Positions 34,360 to 46,122 of a stretch of DNA of 64,000 nt are shown in pieces. Numbering within the stretch: the first letter of the stretch is position 1; each line of letters opens with the position of its first letter. This stretch comes from Streptosporangium amethystogenes (GTDB lineage Bacteria > Actinomycetota > Actinomycetes > Streptosporangiales > Streptosporangiaceae), in contig NZ_JOEQ01000004.1 of NCBI RefSeq assembly GCF_000721075.1, forward strand, positions 124,001 to 188,000, given 5' to 3'. The notes beneath the pieces are model-generated. The model saw nothing but the letters and a program-made list of their open reading frames with translations. It was not told where the DNA came from and searched no databases. Made by a program: the position numbers and the translations under genes.

Positions 34360-34630
34360 CCCGACCGGCGTTCTCCCCACGAGCGTCCACTGCCCACCTG
34401 CGAGCGGAACGCCGAAGGGACCGAGACTGCAGGCCGCCGACCAGGCAGGTCATCGGGAAGCGACCGGCCCGAAGCACTCTCGGTGACGCAGCGAGGTGAA
34501 TGCCGCGGTGGGCTATCCGGCCAAGTTCGGAAGACCCACGCGAACGCCCCGGCTGCCGCGGCTCGTGACGGCGGTGATCGGAACCGGCGGCCACGAGCAG
34601 CGCCGACGTACCGACCAGTGAGGGAGACAC

Positions 34631-35063
34631 ATGCGCGACCCGGTCAAGAAGGGCGTCCTCGCCTTGATCACGCCCCTGGCCCTGGCCACCGGCGGCCCGG
34701 CGGCCGCCTTGGCGAGAGTGTACGAGGCTCGGGCTCGCCCTGCTGGGCGGCGGGGGCCCGGTGTTCGCCCAGGCCGCCCCCGCGGGCTACGAACGCTGCC
34801 CGCGTCAGCACTTCTGCCTTTTCGACGGGGCCGGCGGGACCGGGCTGATGGCCTCGTTCCGGCACGGCTCGCCGGACCTGCGACGGCAGAGCATGGACAA
34901 CCGGGCATCGAGCTACGCCGACCGCACCACCACCCCCTGGTGGTGTCTGTACGAGAACCCGAACTACGACGAGTCGTCCTGGCCGATATACCCCGGAGGC
35001 TCCGGAAACCTGTCCCCGGAATGGGACAACCGGGCAAGCTCCGTGAAACCGTGCTACCGATGA
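34631..35063 (+). pseudogene. Peptidase inhibitor I36-like protein, frameshifted
   Basis: The frame from the ATG at 34631 (ribosome-binding site AGGGAGA) encodes a signal-peptide-like start (MRDPVKKGVLALITPLALAT), then runs into unrelated Arg-rich sequence. The frame one base later contains ALLGGGGPVFAQAAPAG, the end of a signal peptide, followed by a mature domain with ERCPRQHFCLFDG, MDNRASSYADR and NRASSVKPCYR. That is the beta-gamma-crystallin-like fold of secreted I36/SMPI protease inhibitors. That frame has no start codon before the signal peptide, only a GTG at 34761 inside it. One extra base between about 34700 and 34735 would explain this. Confidence 0.65.
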
Positions 35064-35241
35064 ACCACCGCAGGGCGGCCTCTCGGCTACACCGCAGGGC
35101 GTTGCGGAATCAGCGGGACGCCCTGGCGGCCCCGCGCACGCGAGGGTGATCCACCCCGTACGCAGCGACGTCGCACGGACCGAGCTGATCTGTCCCCGCA
35201 TGCGAGGTGCGCCTACAGGGGGTACGGAACCACCGCCCGGA

Positions 35242-36930
35242 TCAGCCGACCCGCACCTGGATCGTGTGCCAGCCGGTGGCGCCGTCCGGGGCCACCGGGG
35301 CTCGGTCGGCGGTCTGGGTGTAGCCGGTGGCGTCGGTGGCGCGGACCTCGATGGTGTGGTCGCCGGCGGTGGCGTCCCAGTCGTCGATGACCCACTGGCG
35401 CCAGGTGTCGGCGGTGGGGGCCTCGGCTAGGCGGGCCTGGCGCCACTGACCCCGGTCGACCCGGACCTCGACCGCGTCCACGCCCTTGTGCTGTGCCCAG
35501 GCGACGCCCGCGATGACGGTGCGGCCCACCGGGACGCTCGCACCGTCCCTGGGCAGGTCGATGCGCGACTCGGTCTTGATCGGGCCCTTGGCCGACCAGC
35601 CCCTGGGCGTCCAGTAGGCCTCGTCCTCGTCGAAGCGGGTGACCCTGATGTCGGTGACCCACTTGGTGGCCGAGACGTAGCCGTACAGGCCGGGGACGAC
35701 CTGGCGGACCGGGAAGCCGTGGTCGACGGGGAGCGCTTCGCCGTTCATGCCGAAGGCCAGCAGGGCGTCGCGGCCGTCGAGGACGACATCGACCGGGGTT
35801 CCGGCGGTCCAGCCGTCGGCGGAGGTGCTGAGCAGCATGTCGGCGCCCTTCTGCACGCCCGCGTCGCGCAGCACGTCGGCCAGGCTGACGCCCAGCCATC
35901 GGGCGTTACCGATGTAGGGACCGCCGACCTCGTTGGAGACGCAGCAGAGCGTGACGTCGGCCTCGACCACGGTGCGCTTCATCAGGTCGGCGAAGGTGAG
36001 CTCGACCGGGCGGTCGACCATGCCGTGGATCTTGAGGGTCCAGCTGCCCGGGTCCACCTGGGGGACGACCAGGGCGGTGTCGACCCGGTAGAAGTCGCTG
36101 TTCGGGGTGACGAACGGCGACAGGCCCTTGAGCTTGAGGTCGACCCCGGCGGGCAGCGGCGCGAGGGGTTTCGCGGGATGAGGCAGCGTGATGCCGCTAC
36201 GGGCCACGCTCACCTCGGCCCGCCCCGACAGCATCCGCCCGGCGATCCCGGCCACCCCGGCGGCGGCGACGCCGCCGAGCACGCCGGTCAGCAGGCCCCG
36301 GCGGTCGAACGCGCGCAGGTCGTTCCCGGCCCGCATGACCGGCGGTGTGGCCACCTCGGGCCGCCTCTCGGATTCCGGCAGAGGCTCCGGCGATGAAACC
36401 GGCGCGATCTCCCCCGGTCCGGTGCCGTGCGCCGGGTGCCCCCGGTCTCCGTACGGACCGGTCGAGGCGCCGGCGAGCTCTTCGGCGGGGACGAGGGAGC
36501 GGCGGATGATCCGATGCAGCGCGAACATGCCCGCGCCGACGCCCACCACCGTCGGCAGGACGTCCACGAGCCCGGCCTCCGGACGGGTCAGCACGGCGAC
36601 GACGCCGACGAGGCCGAAGGCGGCCAGGCCGGCCAGGCCGTACCGGACGTCGCGGGCGGCGGCGATGCCCAGCGCGACGGCGATGAGCGCCATGACCACG
36701 ATGATCCCGCCGAGCAGCACGACCTTGTCGTTCTCACCGAAGGTGCGGATCGCCCACTCCTTGAGCACGGCCGGGGTGAGGTCGACCGCCGAGTCGCCCA
36801 CCGCGACGATCGGGAAGGCGGACGGGTTCACCAGGCCCGCGACGAGCAGGGAGACCCCGACCGCCACCGCGCCGGACACCAGGCCGATCAGCGCCGCGGC
36901 CCACTGGGGCATGCGCCTGTTGCTCTGCAT
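35242..36930 (-). CDS. Membrane-anchored sulfite-oxidase-family molybdopterin oxidoreductase
   Basis: 562 residues. About five membrane segments (11-33, 72-92, 95-113, 121-140 and 213-235) precede an extracytoplasmic Mo-binding domain of the sulfite oxidase/YedY family. The Mo-ligand cysteine lies in TLCCVSNEVGGPYIGNARW (about residue 340), followed by the pterin-binding HGFPVRQVVPGLYGYVSATKW and a C-terminal Ig-like dimerisation domain. It probably oxidises or reduces a sulfur or oxidised-protein substrate on the outer membrane face. No cytochrome partner gene is adjacent. The linker at 150-205 is Pro/Glu-rich. Confidence 0.9.
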   Translation of the reverse strand: MQSNRRMPQWAAALIGLVSGAVAVGVSLLVAGLVNPSAFPIVAVGDSAVDLTPAVLKEWAIRTFGENDKVVLLGGIIVVMALIAVALGIAAARDVRYGLAGLAAFGLVGVVAVLTRPEAGLVDVLPTVVGVGAGMFALHRIIRRSLVPAEELAGASTGPYGDRGHPAHGTGPGEIAPVSSPEPLPESERRPEVATPPVMRAGNDLRAFDRRGLLTGVLGGVAAAGVAGIAGRMLSGRAEVSVARSGITLPHPAKPLAPLPAGVDLKLKGLSPFVTPNSDFYRVDTALVVPQVDPGSWTLKIHGMVDRPVELTFADLMKRTVVEADVTLCCVSNEVGGPYIGNARWLGVSLADVLRDAGVQKGADMLLSTSADGWTAGTPVDVVLDGRDALLAFGMNGEALPVDHGFPVRQVVPGLYGYVSATKWVTDIRVTRFDEDEAYWTPRGWSAKGPIKTESRIDLPRDGASVPVGRTVIAGVAWAQHKGVDAVEVRVDRGQWRQARLAEAPTADTWRQWVIDDWDATAGDHTIEVRATDATGYTQTADRAPVAPDGATGWHTIQVRVG

Positions 36931-37101
36931 ACCTCCGACGCTACGCCCATCCGCGAACGGAGGATCTTACGCCCCGATTACAGGCCGACTCGAACAGTCG
37001 CCCCGGGCCGCCGCTCGTTTCCGTACGGGCTCCGCCGAGGAGCACGAGATCGTCGCCCCCAGTGTGAGCCGCACCAAAAGTACGGGCTCGGCGAAAGACC
37101 G

Positions 37102-37740
37102 TCAGACGAGCAGTTCGGCGAGGATGGGGGCCAGGGCGCGGAAGGCGCGGCCCCGGTGGCTGATGGCGTCCTTCTCCGCGGCGGACAGCTCGGCGGCGGT
37201 CCGGCTCTCGCCCTCGGGCAGCAGGATCGGGTCGTAGCCGAAGCCGTTGACACCGCGCGGGGTGTCGATGATCACGCCGTGCAGCGCGCCCTCGGTCATC
37301 CGTTCCTCTCCCGACGGGAGCGCCAGCGCGGCGGCGCAGGCGAAGTGCGCGCCCCGGTGCTCGGCGGGCACGTCGGAGACCTGGGCGAGCAGCAGGTCGA
37401 GGTTGGCCAGGTCGTCGCCGTGCTTGCCGGACCAGCGGGCGGAGAAGATGCCCGGCATGCCGTTCAGCGCGTCGACGCAGAGGCCGGAGTCGTCGGCGAT
37501 CGCCGGCAGGCCGGACTGCCGGGCCACCGCGTGCGCCTTGAGCAGGGCGTTCTCCGCGAAGGTCAGGCCGGTCTCGGCGACGTCGCCGATCTCGGGGAAC
37601 TCCTCAAGCCCGACGATCTCCACCGGGACCTCGGCGTCGGCCAGGATCCGGCGCAGCTCGGCGATCTTCCCGGCGTTCCGGGTGGCGAGGATCACGCGGG
37701 GCCTGCCCGAACCGGTCTCGTTGACATCGAGTCCACTCAT
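37102..37740 (-). CDS. rdgB: XTP/dITP diphosphatase (non-canonical purine NTPase)
   Basis: 212 residues. RdgB/HAM1 motifs: ATRNAGKIAEL (19-29), ADDSGLCVDALNG near 80-92, GIFSARW near 96, and the specificity region GFGYDPI near 175, with SHRGRA at the end. The enzyme removes deaminated purine nucleotides (ITP, dITP, XTP) to protect DNA and RNA. It follows rph by 43 bp in the conserved murI-MBL-rph-rdgB operon order of actinobacteria. Confidence 0.96.
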   Translation of the reverse strand: MSGLDVNETGSGRPRVILATRNAGKIAELRRILADAEVPVEIVGLEEFPEIGDVAETGLTFAENALLKAHAVARQSGLPAIADDSGLCVDALNGMPGIFSARWSGKHGDDLANLDLLLAQVSDVPAEHRGAHFACAAALALPSGEERMTEGALHGVIIDTPRGVNGFGYDPILLPEGESRTAAELSAAEKDAISHRGRAFRALAPILAELLV

Positions 37741-37783
37741 GCCGATCCCCTAGCCCCAGAATCGCTCACGTGGAAAGACCCGC

Positions 37784-38500
<717 letters not shown>

Positions 38501-38505
38501 GCAGT

Positions 38506-39258
38506 TCACCCTAGGTCATAGCCAGCCCCGCTTCGTGCGAGTTCCATCCGTCCGCCGAACCCGCCGCCCCGGGCCTCCTCCAGGACGCGGTCGCTGTCGT
38601 TCCAGGGCACCAGGTGGGTCAGCACCAGGGTCTCCACATCCGCCCTGGCCGCGTGCTCGGCCGCCTGGCGGCCGCTCAGGTGCAGGCCGGAAGGGAGGTC
38701 CGGCCGATCCAGGTGTGACGCCTCACACAGGAAGACGTCGGCCCCCGAGGCGAGCTTGACCAGCTCGGCGCTCTCGCCGGTGTCGCCGGAGTAGGCCACC
38801 GAGCGCCCGCCGTGGGAGACCCTGAACCCGTAGGTCTCCACCGGATGGTTCATCAGCGCGGCCGTCACCTCGAACGGGCCGACCTCGAACGTCCCCGGCG
38901 TCAGTTCGACGAAGTCGAAGGCGGTGTCGAGCGACGGCTCGTCGGGCATCGCGTAGGCCGAGTTCAGCCGCCGGCGCGCGTCGGAGGGTCCGTACACCGG
39001 CACCTTGGGCAGCGGACCCACGGGGGAATAGGTGCGGACCACGTGATAGGGGCACATGTCGAGGCAGTGGTCGGCGTGCAGGTGGGACAGGCAGATCGCG
39101 TCCACGTCGTACAGGCCGATGTGCCGCTGGAGCGCGCCGAGCGCGCCGTTTCCGAAGTCGAGCAGCATGCGGAACCCCTCCGCCTCCAGCAGGTAGCAGG
39201 AGGAAGGGCTGTCAGGACCGGGAAAGCTTCCCGAGCACCCGATGATCGTCAGTTTCAC
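38506..39258 (-). CDS. Metallo-beta-lactamase-fold phosphodiesterase (Rv1339-like)
   Basis: 250 residues. The metal-binding [10 protein letters not shown] motif gives H59, H61, D63 and H64; further ligands are in [18 protein letters not shown] and [10 protein letters not shown]. By position, between murI and rph, and by motif it matches M. tuberculosis Rv1339, which is reported to hydrolyse cyclic nucleotides. RNase Z is less likely because the flexible arm is missing. Probably controls cAMP levels (inference from the orthologue). Confidence 0.85.
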   Translation of the reverse strand: MKLTIIGCSGSFPGPDSPSSCYLLEAEGFRMLLDFGNGALGALQRHIGLYDVDAICLSHLHADHCLDMCPYHVVRTYSPVGPLPKVPVYGPSDARRRLNSAYAMPDEPSLDTAFDFVELTPGTFEVGPFEVTAALMNHPVETYGFRVSHGGRSVAYSGDTGESAELVKLASGADVFLCEASHLDRPDLPSGLHLSGRQAAEHAARADVETLVLTHLVPWNDSDRVLEEARGGGFGGRMELARSGAGYDLG

Positions 39259-39358
39259 GGCGGCCTCCTACTGTTTTCTGCGGCGCTGCGCGTCGCGGGC
39301 GCCGGTGACCGGTGTCCGCCGCTCCCGGGCGCTCCCCCTACGGAGCGCCGGAGCACCG

Positions 39359-40180
39359 TTACGCGCGATGTCCGTTGTTCGAAACATCACCCACCACCGC
39401 CACCTCGACGGCCTCGATCTCCGGTCCGAGGAACCGTCGTCCGAGGTCGGCGAAGAGACCCGCGTCACCGGTGGCGCGGAAACGGTGTCCGGGCGCGCCC
39501 CCTACGGCGGCCAGACCCCGGTCGTGCAGGATGCGGTACACGTCCTTGGCCGTCTCGTCGGCGCTGGACACCAGCGTGACGCCGTCTCCCACCACGTAGG
39601 AGATCGGCCCGACGAGGAGCGGGTAGTGCGTGCATCCCAGGATCAACGTGTCGCACCGGTCGGCGAGCACCGGCTCCAGGTACTCGCGGATGACCGCGAT
39701 GAGCTCCTCGCTCATGGTCTCCCCACGCTCGACGAACTCCACCAGGCGCGGCGCCGCCACCGTGGTCAGCCGGACGTCGGGGGCCGCGGCGAACGCGTCG
39801 TGGTAGGCCATCGACTCGATGGTGGCCCTGGTCCCGATCACCCCGACCCTGCCGTTGCGGGTGGCGCGTACGGCACGGCGGGTGGCCGGCTGGATCACCT
39901 CGACGACCGGCACGTCGTAGCGCTCGCGGGCGTCGCGGAGCACCGCGGCGCTGGCGCTGTTGCACGCGATCACCAGCATCTTCACGTCGTGCTCGACGAG
40001 GTGGTCCATCACCTCCAGCGCGTAGGCGCGGACCTGCGCGATGCTCTTGGGGCCGTACGGCTGCCGCGCCGTGTCCGCCACGTAGAGGATCGACTCGTTG
40101 GGCAACTGATCGATGATCGCCCGAGCCACCGTGAGGCCGCCCACACCACTGTCAAAGATTCCAACGCTCGCTCGCGACAC
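39359..40180 (-). CDS. murI: Glutamate racemase
   Basis: 273 residues. It interconverts L- and D-glutamate for peptidoglycan. The two catalytic cysteines are C73 (IACNSASA) and C183 (LGCTHYPLL), and the N-terminal [10 protein letters not shown] is diagnostic. The GTG at 40178-40180 has GGGA 5 nt upstream; an upstream TTG is less likely. It heads the murI-MBL-rph-rdgB group. Confidence 0.97.
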   Translation of the reverse strand: MSRASVGIFDSGVGGLTVARAIIDQLPNESILYVADTARQPYGPKSIAQVRAYALEVMDHLVEHDVKMLVIACNSASAAVLRDARERYDVPVVEVIQPATRRAVRATRNGRVGVIGTRATIESMAYHDAFAAAPDVRLTTVAAPRLVEFVERGETMSEELIAVIREYLEPVLADRCDTLILGCTHYPLLVGPISYVVGDGVTLVSSADETAKDVYRILHDRGLAAVGGAPGHRFRATGDAGLFADLGRRFLGPEIEAVEVAVVGDVSNNGHRA

Positions 40181-40278
40181 AGTTCCCAAGGCTAGGGGAC
40201 CTGGGTCGATCGAACACGGTAAGAATCCTCACACCGCCGATTGCCGGCTCGGCCTGTACTTTTCCGGTCCCGTGAGTA

Positions 40279-41070
40279 TCAGCCCCGCCCGACGCGGGCC
40301 AGCTGGCGGGATTGGGCGACCAGGCGGCCGGTGGAGTCCCAGACCTCGACGTCCTCGTCGAACCAGCCGTCGCTGATCAGCCTGCCGCCGGCGATGACGG
40401 TCAGCCAGCCGGGGGCGGGCAGCGCGCGCAGGTGCCAGGTGAGGTCGACGGTGGGGGCCCAGCCGCGCTCTCCGGCGGAGAAGACCACCGGCGGCAGGCA
40501 GTCCACGGCCAGTGCCAGCACGTACGGGTCGGGATCCTGCGGCTCGGCCATCCGGAAGTAGGCGCGGGCCTCGGGGCGACCGCTGGGCCTGCCCTCCAGC
40601 CAGCCGATGGTGGGAGGGTCGAACGCCAGCTCCATTTGGGCGTTGAGCGTCATGTTCGACTCGATCTTGGGGGCGGGCAGCCAGAGGCACTGCTCCATCG
40701 GCGGCATCGTCACCGACGGGCCGTCCGTCCAGTCGGGGACGGCGCCGCCGAGGGTCGCGGTCGTGACGAGGGACTCGATGATGGAGTCGCCGTCCCTGAC
40801 CAGGCTGGCCCGGGTCATCGTGGCGGTGCGGCCGGTCTTGATCTGCTCCAGGCGCACCTGCGCGGGGCCGGGGACGGCGGCGCGCAGGAACTGGGCACTG
40901 GTGGTCACCGGGTGCTCATGGGGTGAGGCGTCCACGACAGCGCGCAGCAGCACGGCCATCAGGTAGCCGCCGTTGAGGGGGCCGCCGATCGAGTATCCGG
41001 GGTCGAGACACACGTCGTAGGTGGTCTCGTCCACCCGGATTGCCCCTGTCGCCTCGTCGAACTTCGTCAT
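40279..41070 (-). CDS. Acyl-CoA thioesterase-like double-hotdog protein
   Basis: 263 residues. The tandem hotdog layout resembles TesB-like proteins: the N-terminal IGGPLNGGYLMAVLLRA (about 29-45) carries the typical GG motif around helix one, and the C-terminal half has VDLTWHLRALPAPGWL and ISDGWFDEDVEVWDSTGRLVAQSRQ. It probably hydrolyses acyl-CoA thioesters, chain length unknown. The ATG at 41068-41070 follows GGGAGTG. It is monocistronic between murI and the DUF3352 gene. Confidence 0.85.
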   Translation of the reverse strand: MTKFDEATGAIRVDETTYDVCLDPGYSIGGPLNGGYLMAVLLRAVVDASPHEHPVTTSAQFLRAAVPGPAQVRLEQIKTGRTATMTRASLVRDGDSIIESLVTTATLGGAVPDWTDGPSVTMPPMEQCLWLPAPKIESNMTLNAQMELAFDPPTIGWLEGRPSGRPEARAYFRMAEPQDPDPYVLALAVDCLPPVVFSAGERGWAPTVDLTWHLRALPAPGWLTVIAGGRLISDGWFDEDVEVWDSTGRLVAQSRQLARVGRG

Positions 41071-41456
41071 CCACACTCCCGAACCTTGTTCTAGACGGCT
41101 CACTTTACCTACTCCCCGCCGCCTTCGCCTCCCCGCCCCCCCGGACGCTCCACCACCTGGGCCGCCCCGAGCCCGATCCGATTCCAAACCGAGCCCGAAA
41201 TGAGGCTGAGGGCACCCGAGTCGCAAGAGTCCTCGCGGTTTCGCGAGCCGCCCGGGGCTGTGGAAAGGTCGAAGCCCACAGGAAGAAGGACATGACGACC
41301 ACCTGCGAAAACAGCGCGTCAAGACCCGATGAATCCTAAGAGAGAAGGCTCAATCTCGCTTAGACGTACCAATCCCACGGTTAGTTCAATGCAAGCGGGT
41401 TGCTAGCAAAGTGCACTAACTTCTCCATATCCACGAAGTCCACATTGTGAGTGATC
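41071..41456. other. Divergent intergenic region between thioesterase and DUF3352 genes
   Basis: These 386 bp separate two divergent genes and are lower in GC than the surroundings, as expected for promoters. I see no gene. A short palindrome, TTGCTAGCAA, lies at 41400-41409, about 48 bp before the DUF3352 start. Confidence 0.5.
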
Positions 41457-43301
41457 ATGCCTGCCAACAATCCCCCAGACCAGTCGCCCACGCCGGATCA
41501 GCAGCCCGACAGGACGATCGCCTACCGCCGGAACGAGGGCGCGCAGCGAAGCGACCAACCACACACGCAGGTCTACCCCCAGAACGGCCAGCCCGGATAC
41601 ACCCAGCCCCAGCAGGGCTACCAGCAGGGGCAGCCCTACCCGCAGCAGGGCCAGCCCCAGCAGAACCCCCAGCAGGCGTACGGCCAGCAGAACTACGGGC
41701 AGCCGACCGGCCAGCAGAACTATGGGCAGCAGGCCGGCCAGCCCTACGGCCAGCAGCAGCCCGGCTACCAGCAGCAGCACTACGGTCAGCAGACCTATCC
41801 GCAGCAGGCGGGGAACTGGCAGCAGGGCCCCGACTTCCTGGGCGCCGGACAGCCGACCGGAACTCCGCCCCGCAAGGGCGGTAAGGGCTGGCTGTTCGCG
41901 GCGATCGCCGCGCTCGTGGTGGTCCTCATCGGCGGTGGCAGCGTCTTCGCCGTCAACCTGCTCAGTGGCGGCGGCACGCAGCCGCACGACGTGCTGCCCG
42001 CCAACGCCATCGGCTACGTACGCCTTGACCTCGACCCGGCCGCGAACCAGAAGGTGGCGCTGTTCAACATCGCCAGGAAGTTCACGGTCACCAAGGACTC
42101 CTTCAGCGGTGACGACCCGCGCCAGGCGATCTTCGACCTGCTGAAGAAGGACGCGGACAGTCTTGGCAAGGTGAACTACGCCGCCGACATCGAGCCGTGG
42201 CTCGGCGTCCGGGTCGGCGTCGCCGCGCTGCCGCCGGCCAAGGGTGCCAAGGAGCCCGGTGTCGTGGTGGCCGTCCAGGTCACCGACCAGGACAAGGCCA
42301 AGGCCGGCATCGCCAAGCTGATGGGCAAGGAGAAGTACGGCATCGCGTTCCGCGACGACTACGCGCTGCTCAGCCCCACCCAGGCGGAGGCCGACCAGGC
42401 CGCGGCCGCCGCGCCGCTGTCGGGGAACGCCAACTTCTCCGACGACCTGAGCGCACTCGGCGAGACCGGCGTGCTCTCCTTCTGGGCGGATGCCGGCAAG
42501 ATCGCCCAGCTGGCTCCCGAGCTGGCGTCCCAGGACCCCGCCACCCTCGCCCAGATCAAGAACGTCCGGGTGGCCGGCGCCCTCCGCTTCGACAGCGGGT
42601 ACGTCGAGCTCGCGGGCATCAGCCGCGGCGCCCAGAATCTGGACATGGGCACCCCCGAGGTCTCCAAGATCAGCACGCTTCCGGCCTCCACCGCCGGCGC
42701 GGTCTCGATCTCCGGTCTCGGCGAGGTGATCGGCAAGCAGTGGACGCAGCTCATGAAGTCGGCCACCACGGCTGGCAGCAACGCGCAGCAGCTCGTCGAC
42801 CAGGCCCAGCAGCAGTCCGGCCTGGCGCTCCCCGACGATCTGGTGACACTGCTCGGCAAGAACATCACCCTCGCACTGGACGCAGGCGGCCTCGACAGCG
42901 ACCCGAAGTTCGGCGCGAAGATCGTCACCGACCCGGCCAAGGCCCAGGAGGTGGTCGGCAAGATCGAGAAGTACCTTGCCACCACCGGGACGACCGTCCC
43001 GCAGCTCGCCAAGGTCCCCGGTGACGGCACCTTCGTCCTGGCCAGCTCGCAGGAGTACGCCGCCGAGCTCAACAAGGACGGCGCCCTTGGCGACAGCGAG
43101 ACCTTCCAGCTCGCGATCCCCAACGCCGACGAGGCGACCTTCGCCGTCTTCGTCGACCTGGACAAGATCGAGAAGCTCTATCTCGAAGGCCTGCAGGGCG
43201 ACGATAAGGCCAACCTCCAGGTACTGCGTGGCGTGGGCGTGAGCGGCACCCAGTCGGGCAGCGAGGCGACCTTCTCGATGCGGCTCCTGCTCAACGACTA
43301 G
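41457..43301 (+). CDS. DUF3352 membrane protein with Q/P/Y-rich N-terminus
   Basis: About 614 residues. The first 130 residues are a low-complexity tail dominated by Gln, Pro, Tyr and Gly (repeats of QQGQPYPQQGQ and GQQNYGQ). A single membrane segment follows at about 145-167 (LFAAIAALVVVLIGGGSVFA), then a 440-residue extracytoplasmic DUF3352 region with LPANAIGYVRLDLDPAANQK. The function of DUF3352 is unknown; the arrangement suggests a disordered cytoplasmic tail that can cluster or be phosphorylated. Start is the ATG at 41457, with a GTG two codons earlier as alternative. A strong terminator follows. Confidence 0.88.
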   Translation: MPANNPPDQSPTPDQQPDRTIAYRRNEGAQRSDQPHTQVYPQNGQPGYTQPQQGYQQGQPYPQQGQPQQNPQQAYGQQNYGQPTGQQNYGQQAGQPYGQQQPGYQQQHYGQQTYPQQAGNWQQGPDFLGAGQPTGTPPRKGGKGWLFAAIAALVVVLIGGGSVFAVNLLSGGGTQPHDVLPANAIGYVRLDLDPAANQKVALFNIARKFTVTKDSFSGDDPRQAIFDLLKKDADSLGKVNYAADIEPWLGVRVGVAALPPAKGAKEPGVVVAVQVTDQDKAKAGIAKLMGKEKYGIAFRDDYALLSPTQAEADQAAAAAPLSGNANFSDDLSALGETGVLSFWADAGKIAQLAPELASQDPATLAQIKNVRVAGALRFDSGYVELAGISRGAQNLDMGTPEVSKISTLPASTAGAVSISGLGEVIGKQWTQLMKSATTAGSNAQQLVDQAQQQSGLALPDDLVTLLGKNITLALDAGGLDSDPKFGAKIVTDPAKAQEVVGKIEKYLATTGTTVPQLAKVPGDGTFVLASSQEYAAELNKDGALGDSETFQLAIPNADEATFAVFVDLDKIEKLYLEGLQGDDKANLQVLRGVGVSGTQSGSEATFSMRLLLND

Positions 43302-43310
43302 CTCCCCCTC

Positions 43311-43337
43311 GGTCCCCGGCGGCTCCCGCCGGGGACC
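43311..43337 (+). terminator. Strong hairpin after the DUF3352 gene
   Basis: GGTCCCCGGCGG (43311-43322) and CCGCCGGGGACC (43326-43337) form a 12-bp perfect stem with a 3-nt loop, 10 bp after the stop codon. Confidence 0.75.
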
Positions 43338-43357
43338 GGTCCCCCTCGGGGACGACG

Positions 43358-43390
43358 AAGGGCGGGCGTCCCACCGGGACGCCCGCCCTT
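43358..43390. terminator. Second, probably bidirectional terminator
   Basis: AAGGGCGGGCGTCCC (43358-43372) pairs perfectly with GGGACGCCCGCCCTT (43376-43390) around ACC. A 15-bp stem with A and T ends works in both directions and lies between the convergent DUF3352 and cysM genes. Confidence 0.85.
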
Positions 43391-43466
43391 GTCGTTCACC
43401 TGGCATCCGGCGCTCGGCACAGGTCCCGCGGACCTCGCCGCCCCGGCCCGTCGCGGAGACCTCGGA

Positions 43467-44784
<1,318 letters not shown>

Positions 44785-44872
44785 CGCGGGTCAATCTCCT
44801 TGTGTCGTCATGGGAGTAGTAGCCCACCGGTTCGAAACACCGGCGAGCGCCGGAGGATTCCAGAAAAGCCGG

Positions 44873-45010
44873 TCAGCGACAGTCGTAGACGACAACGAAA
44901 GGCGTGTGCGCGAACAGGAAGTTCTGCACGGGCGCGACGCCCGCGTGCCGTGCCCGTGGGCCCGGACGCGAGCGCACGACGTCCTCCTGGCTCGGGGCGG
45001 CGGTCAGCAT
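44873..45010 (-). CDS. Short ORF between mec and cysO, possible leader peptide
   Basis: 45 codons from an ATG with GGTGGGC upstream. The predicted peptide is Arg/Ala-rich at first and ends FVVVYDCR, with its only cysteine two residues before the stop. A small hairpin, CCGGCG-AG-CGCCGG (44841-44854), follows 20-30 nt downstream, ahead of cysO. A peptide whose last codons include Cys, followed by a hairpin, resembles a cysteine attenuator, but a chance ORF cannot be excluded. Confidence 0.35.
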   Translation of the reverse strand: MLTAAPSQEDVVRSRPGPRARHAGVAPVQNFLFAHTPFVVVYDCR

Positions 45011-45065
45011 GCCCACCAGCTTACCCAAAGGGACAATCCACCACACGGCCGTACACCCGGGACGG

Positions 45066-45482
45066 TCACCCGGAGGTGATCGTCACCTTCTCCTCGCTCA
45101 CGACACCGTCGACGATCCGGTACGAGCGGAACTCGGCCTCCGCCCCCAGCTCCTCCCGGGTGGAGACCAGCACGTAGTGGGCTCCCGGCTCGGCGGCGTA
45201 GGAGATGTCGGTGCGGGAGGGGTAGGCCTCGGTGGCGGTGTGGGAATGGTAGATCACCACGGGTTCCTCGTCGCGGTCGTCCATCTCCCGCCAGACGCGC
45301 AACTGCTCCAGCGAGTCGAACCGGTAGAACGTCGGCGACCGCTCGGCGTTCTCCATGGCGATGAACCGTTCGGGAGAGTCGGAACCGACGGGCCCGGCGA
45401 TCACACCGCAGGCCTCGTCGGGGTGGTCCACCCTGGCGTGCGCGATGATCTTGTCAACCAGTTCCCGGGAGATCGTGAGCAT
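45066..45482 (-). CDS. mec: Mec+ family JAMM metallopeptidase (CysO-cysteine peptidase)
   Basis: 138 residues. The JAMM zinc site is complete: E23 in PDEACG, and H79/H81 with D92 in YHSHTATEAYPSRTD. In M. tuberculosis Mec cleaves the CysO-cysteine adduct to free cysteine and regenerate CysO. Here it may in addition remove the Ser-Arg tail of CysO. It starts 9 bp after the DUF2017 gene. Cytoplasmic. Confidence 0.94.
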   Translation of the reverse strand: MLTISRELVDKIIAHARVDHPDEACGVIAGPVGSDSPERFIAMENAERSPTFYRFDSLEQLRVWREMDDRDEEPVVIYHSHTATEAYPSRTDISYAAEPGAHYVLVSTREELGAEAEFRSYRIVDGVVSEEKVTITSG

Positions 45483-45491
45483 GCCTGAAAG

Positions 45492-46016
45492 CTACCAAAG
45501 GGCTCGGACCAGGGTGTCCTGGAGGTAGGTCAGCCAGTCGTAGATGACGTACACCGGATACCGGGGGTCGTGCTCCGACATGTCGGCGATCTCGTCGTGC
45601 ACCTCCTCGGTCACCTCCAGCCGGGTGCCGAGCGTGAGCCGCACGTCGTTCAGCGCGCGCATCCACGCCTCCGCCTGCTCCCTGGTCAGCTCGACCCTGC
45701 CGGGCTCGGCGCTGTCGAGCATCGCCTTGGCGTCGGCCCGCTTGCCCTCGCGCAGCGTCGCCTCGGTGTACCGGCGAAACTCCGCGGCCGCCTCGCCGTC
45801 CTCGTACGCCGAGGGGAACAGCCTGGCCAGCACCGGATCGTTGGACTGCTCGGACGCGCCGATGCCGAGCGCCCTCTCCAGCGGATCGTCGCCGGTCTCC
45901 CCCGGCTCTATCAGGCCCAGGGTCTGGGTGACCAGCGAGCGCAGGATCGACACCTCGGCGGCGTCGAAACCCGTGACCACACCGCCCTCACGGCCCGGCT
46001 TGAATCCCGAACTCAT
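45492..46016 (-). CDS. DUF2017 protein
   Basis: 174 residues, acidic and helical, with the family's [16 protein letters not shown] start, the LARLFPSAY stretch near 75, and the conserved [13 protein letters not shown] end. It always lies between clpS and mec in actinobacteria, as here and in M. tuberculosis (Rv1332). Function unknown; constant linkage to clpS suggests a part in adaptor or proteolysis control. The ATG at 46014-46016 follows GGTGGGCGAG. Confidence 0.9.
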   Translation of the reverse strand: MSSGFKPGREGGVVTGFDAAEVSILRSLVTQTLGLIEPGETGDDPLERALGIGASEQSNDPVLARLFPSAYEDGEAAAEFRRYTEATLREGKRADAKAMLDSAEPGRVELTREQAEAWMRALNDVRLTLGTRLEVTEEVHDEIADMSEHDPRYPVYVIYDWLTYLQDTLVRALW

Positions 46017-46122
46017 CTCTCGCCCACCATTCCTCGCGGGCCCTCCACCCGGGACCCGCCCGTCGTCTGGGATCGCCCCGTCGCCCGCCGCCGCCCGGCG
46101 ACGGACGGCACCGGCCGCCCGC

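Noticed and set aside
34761..35063. GTG at 34761 as the genuine start of an intact I36 gene
   Set aside because: It would begin inside the signal peptide, leaving no export signal for a protein with several cysteines that is normally secreted.
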